A stretch of 64,000 bases of DNA from NCBI GenBank assembly GCA_964036155.1, contig OZ038423.1, positions 51,723,249 through 51,787,248 on the forward strand, read 5' to 3'. Below, piece by piece: positions 61,801 through 64,000 of the stretch. Source of the stretch: Diploscapter coronatus (Eukaryota; Nematoda; Chromadorea; Rhabditida; Rhabditidae). A program made the position numbers and the translations under genes. Each line of letters opens with the position of its first letter. The first letter of the stretch is position 1. Below the pieces are notes generated by a model. It was not told the DNA's origin. It saw only the letters and a program-made list of their open reading frames with translations, and did not search any database.

Positions 61801-63357
61801 GTACGAAATCGCCGCGAGTTAAACCCGAGTTCGAGTTCGCCTCGTGAACTTTTCACGAGTTTGGGTTCGATTTTTTCGAACTTCGTACAGCCCTGCGGAG
61901 AAGATAAAAAAAAAAAGTGGATGAGTGAAGAGACAATGGACTGCTCTGCAACATTCACCTGCACGAACACTGAAGATATTTGAAATTGGAAAGAGAGAGG
62001 GAGAGAAGAAAGCTGGTTAAATAGTAATTGCCACATCAGGAACATGGATACATGTTACAAAGAGTTATGCCAAGCTGAATTAAAAATAGCTGAAAAAGTG
62101 AAAATTGCGATAAATATCGTAGAACTGAAAGTTAACCATGACCTGAGTAGTTTTTAGATGGATCGAAAAACTAGGGCGAATGTTTGCCGAAAAAACTTTA
62201 TTGGGGTATTAATTCAAAAATGGATTTCGAACAAGAGTTTAACTGAATCTTCCGGCTTAAAAGGGAGCTGCATCCTTGTTGGACGAAGCTTCGACTTCAC
62301 ACAACTCGATTCGCATGAAAGATCTGGTCTAAGTTCTATCTGGGTCTGAAGTTTACCCAACTCTATCTACTCTCCTATTTTTAATTCAAGTCTAATATAT
62401 TGACGCTACATGAAATTTTTGAATGATAGCCTGTACTTCGTATTTTCATTTTAGAAGATAAGAAATGCGGAAAAATGTTTCGATGCATTTGCAAAATAGT
62501 CGTGAAAAACATTTATTTCGTAATAAAAGTTCAAATTAAAAGTAAAGATTATCAGATTCATGATCAGTTCAGACTTTTCTCTAAAGTGAGAACTTAGAAA
62601 AAAGAAAATAAATTATTTTCGAGATAAAATCCTACAATATTCAATATCTGAGGCAAGATAAGAGGCTCGACTTTTTTGAATTTTCTTGAAAGTTAAAGGG
62701 AAAAGTGAGGTCACTTTTTGAATTGATCTAAATTTCAAACTGAAATTGTGTTAAAAGAGAAAAGAAAAAATAATAAAGTCGACACCTTATGATATGTTTT
62801 AAAATAATGTAACGATTTCAAATTGCGAAGTATATAAGAAAAACACGCGGGAAATTTGAACAAATCAGTGAGCAAATCGTCAATAAATGAGGATACAACA
62901 ATGTCAGATTATTTTCATTTTTATCAATTATTTACAGCATCATTTTATAAGTTGGATAAAATCACGTATAAGACTTTTTCTTGGTCGTTATGCTTTGACC
63001 AGATTTATAGGAAACAAAGATTGAATGATTTCCCTTTCAACGTTATTGCGCTTTCTTGCCAGATTTTATGTCAGAAAAAGAGAACTATTTTATGACAAAT
63101 CAGTGATTTCGATTTTCTCGCTAATAAAAACGCTGAAAGTTCTTCTCTACGTAAACTTGATCTGCGCTGACGAACTTGTTTTCGGGACATAACTAAATGA
63201 CCTATCATGATTTAGCCATGCTAATAGTTCCTAACTATTGAAACGATTGATAATAAATGCCAAGTGTCAGTAATAAATATAATTGCACAAACTCATCTTA
63301 AATTAACTAGTTATTTCTACTTTTCTACAGCTACAAAATTTTACAACATATTCGTAC
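55834..63357. other. 7.5-kb region without a recognisable gene
   Basis: The left part must contain the promoter of the IL-17-receptor-like gene. Patches of purine-rich DNA (55990-56230, 59870-60180, 61010-61240) create long but low-complexity open frames on the opposite strand. A plus-strand frame at 58122-58340 is hydrophilic and unrecognised. A hAT-like element lies at 61794-61895. I find no tRNA-like B box and no exons with family likeness. Confidence 0.5.
61786..61903. mobile_element. hAT-like MITE
   Basis: The element spans 61794-61895 (102 bp). The left end is CAGGCCTGTACGAAATCG; the right end on the other strand is CAGGGCTGTACGAAGTTCG. The interior holds paired CTCGTGAA/TTCACGAG motifs, so it is nearly palindromic. 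The flanking 8-mers caaagaag and cggagaag match at six of eight positions, consistent with a decayed 8-bp duplication. Confidence 0.75.
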
Positions 63358-63491
63358 CTATTTCTTTGAATCAGAGATACCGAATGAGAATCCGCTATTA
63401 TGTTTGAAATATTTCTCGAAGGGAGATCCCTCGATGGAAGGCGTCACCCATTGAGATGCTGAATCTGATATGGTCGCCGAATTGGGTGCTT
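63358..63491 (-). CDS. probable last exon of a gene running off the right edge
   Basis: On the minus strand a 3' splice site (AAAAATTGCAG) at 63492 opens a frame of 44 codons that ends at TAG, 63358-63360. The residues are Ser-rich and hydrophilic at first (SDSASQWVTPSIEGSPFEKY) and end GISDSKK. The length, frame and splice site suit a terminal exon. The remaining 508 bases to the window end would then be intron or include exons I cannot see. The family is not recognised. Confidence 0.45.
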
Positions 63492-64000
63492 CTGCAATTT
63501 TTCAACGTTAATTCTATGCTTGTTGAAGAGGGCACGCGGTGAATGAAAGGCTGGTGCAAAATGAGCAAAATGGTCAGAAAGCAAGTATATAAACTGCACT
63601 AACATTTAAAAGAAAGTAATATAGTAGAATAAAAGACTCAGCAGGAATGGGAAGAATATAGCTGTAATTTATCTGATTTATTTAAGCATCTCCATATGCA
63701 TACTGTTAATGATGGGCAACTTGAGACAAATAAACGAAACGCAATTTTGATGCGCAGAAATGAGTGCGTTGTTTGCGCAAACCTTACGACAATTCATCGA
63801 TTTGATGAATGAATGTGAGGACTATTTGTGCATACGCAATGCACACTTTGCGTATTCGAATTTTTGCGCTACTTATTTCGTCTCAAGTTATCGGTCATCT
63901 ACAATATTTTGGTCTCTTGAAAACTCCATCAAGTTCATAAAAATACATTGAAAAGTTCATAATTTTCCTTGTTCATTGGAACTATTTCGCCTCCAAACAA
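63492..64000. other. right-edge non-coding sequence
   Basis: AT-rich, with no convincing exon. It contains at 63880-63898 the second copy of the 19-base string found at 10324-10342. It is presumably an intron of the gene whose last exon is at 63358-63491. Confidence 0.4.
63871..63906. repeat. short repeat shared with 10315-10350
   Basis: gtctcaagttatcggtcat at 63880-63898 is identical to 10324-10342. Both are followed two bases later by acaatat. The wider context is only weakly alike. Confidence 0.6.

Noticed and set aside
1..64000. Search by eye for tRNA B boxes, rRNA, CRISPR arrays and tandem satellite arrays
   Set aside because: The few GTTCGAAT-like strings (for example near 1404, 23117 and 48527) have no matching A box or cloverleaf. 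No regularly spaced direct repeats were seen.

Overview
The window looks like nuclear DNA of a small invertebrate, most probably a nematode or a close relative. The genes are cut into many small exons by introns of about 40-70 bases, with 3' splice sites mostly of the T-rich TTTCAG/TTGCAG/TTTTAG kind. The base composition is AT-rich. The gene families (a DAF-2-like insulin receptor, a family 92 glycosyltransferase, an IL-17-type receptor and tandem intracellular carboxylesterases) fit a nematode. The species cannot be named from sequence alone.

Layout, left to right. (1) 380-11193, minus: a complete insulin-like receptor tyrosine kinase. (2) 15018-27630, minus: a KIND-FERM-3xPDZ scaffold of FRMPD2 type with no phosphatase domain. 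(3) 30320-32678, minus: a type II membrane glycosyltransferase of family GT92. (4) 34469-37490, plus: a CDC50/TMEM30 flippase beta-subunit with an enlarged luminal loop. (5, 6) 37859-41595 and 42301-45501, minus: two tandem carboxylesterases with intact catalytic triads. (7) 47509-55833, minus: an IL-17-receptor-like protein with signal peptide, one membrane span and a SEFIR domain. (8) 63358-63491, minus: a probable last exon of a gene that runs off the right edge. The 7.5 kb between 55834 and 63357 shows no convincing gene.

The genes do not form one pathway. Two are cell-surface receptors for secreted peptides, one is a membrane scaffold, two act on membranes or glycans, and two are metabolic esterases. 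Exon coordinates come from hand-reading splice signals and frames. Boundaries should be taken as good to a few bases in most places and less certain in low-conservation linkers.

The most unusual content is in introns and spacers: more than a dozen short non-coding inverted-repeat elements (MITE-like). Several carry readable target-site duplications: 9 bp at 1647, 8 bp at 6667 and 9769, imperfect 8 bp at 41259 and 61794, and TA at 13626 and 15221. Six of them have different terminal repeats but share a short purine-rich core around GAAATAG. A separate 347-bp repeat has a perfect 14-bp direct repeat at its ends and two diverged relatives elsewhere in the window. No CRISPR array, prokaryotic system, tRNA or rRNA gene was seen.
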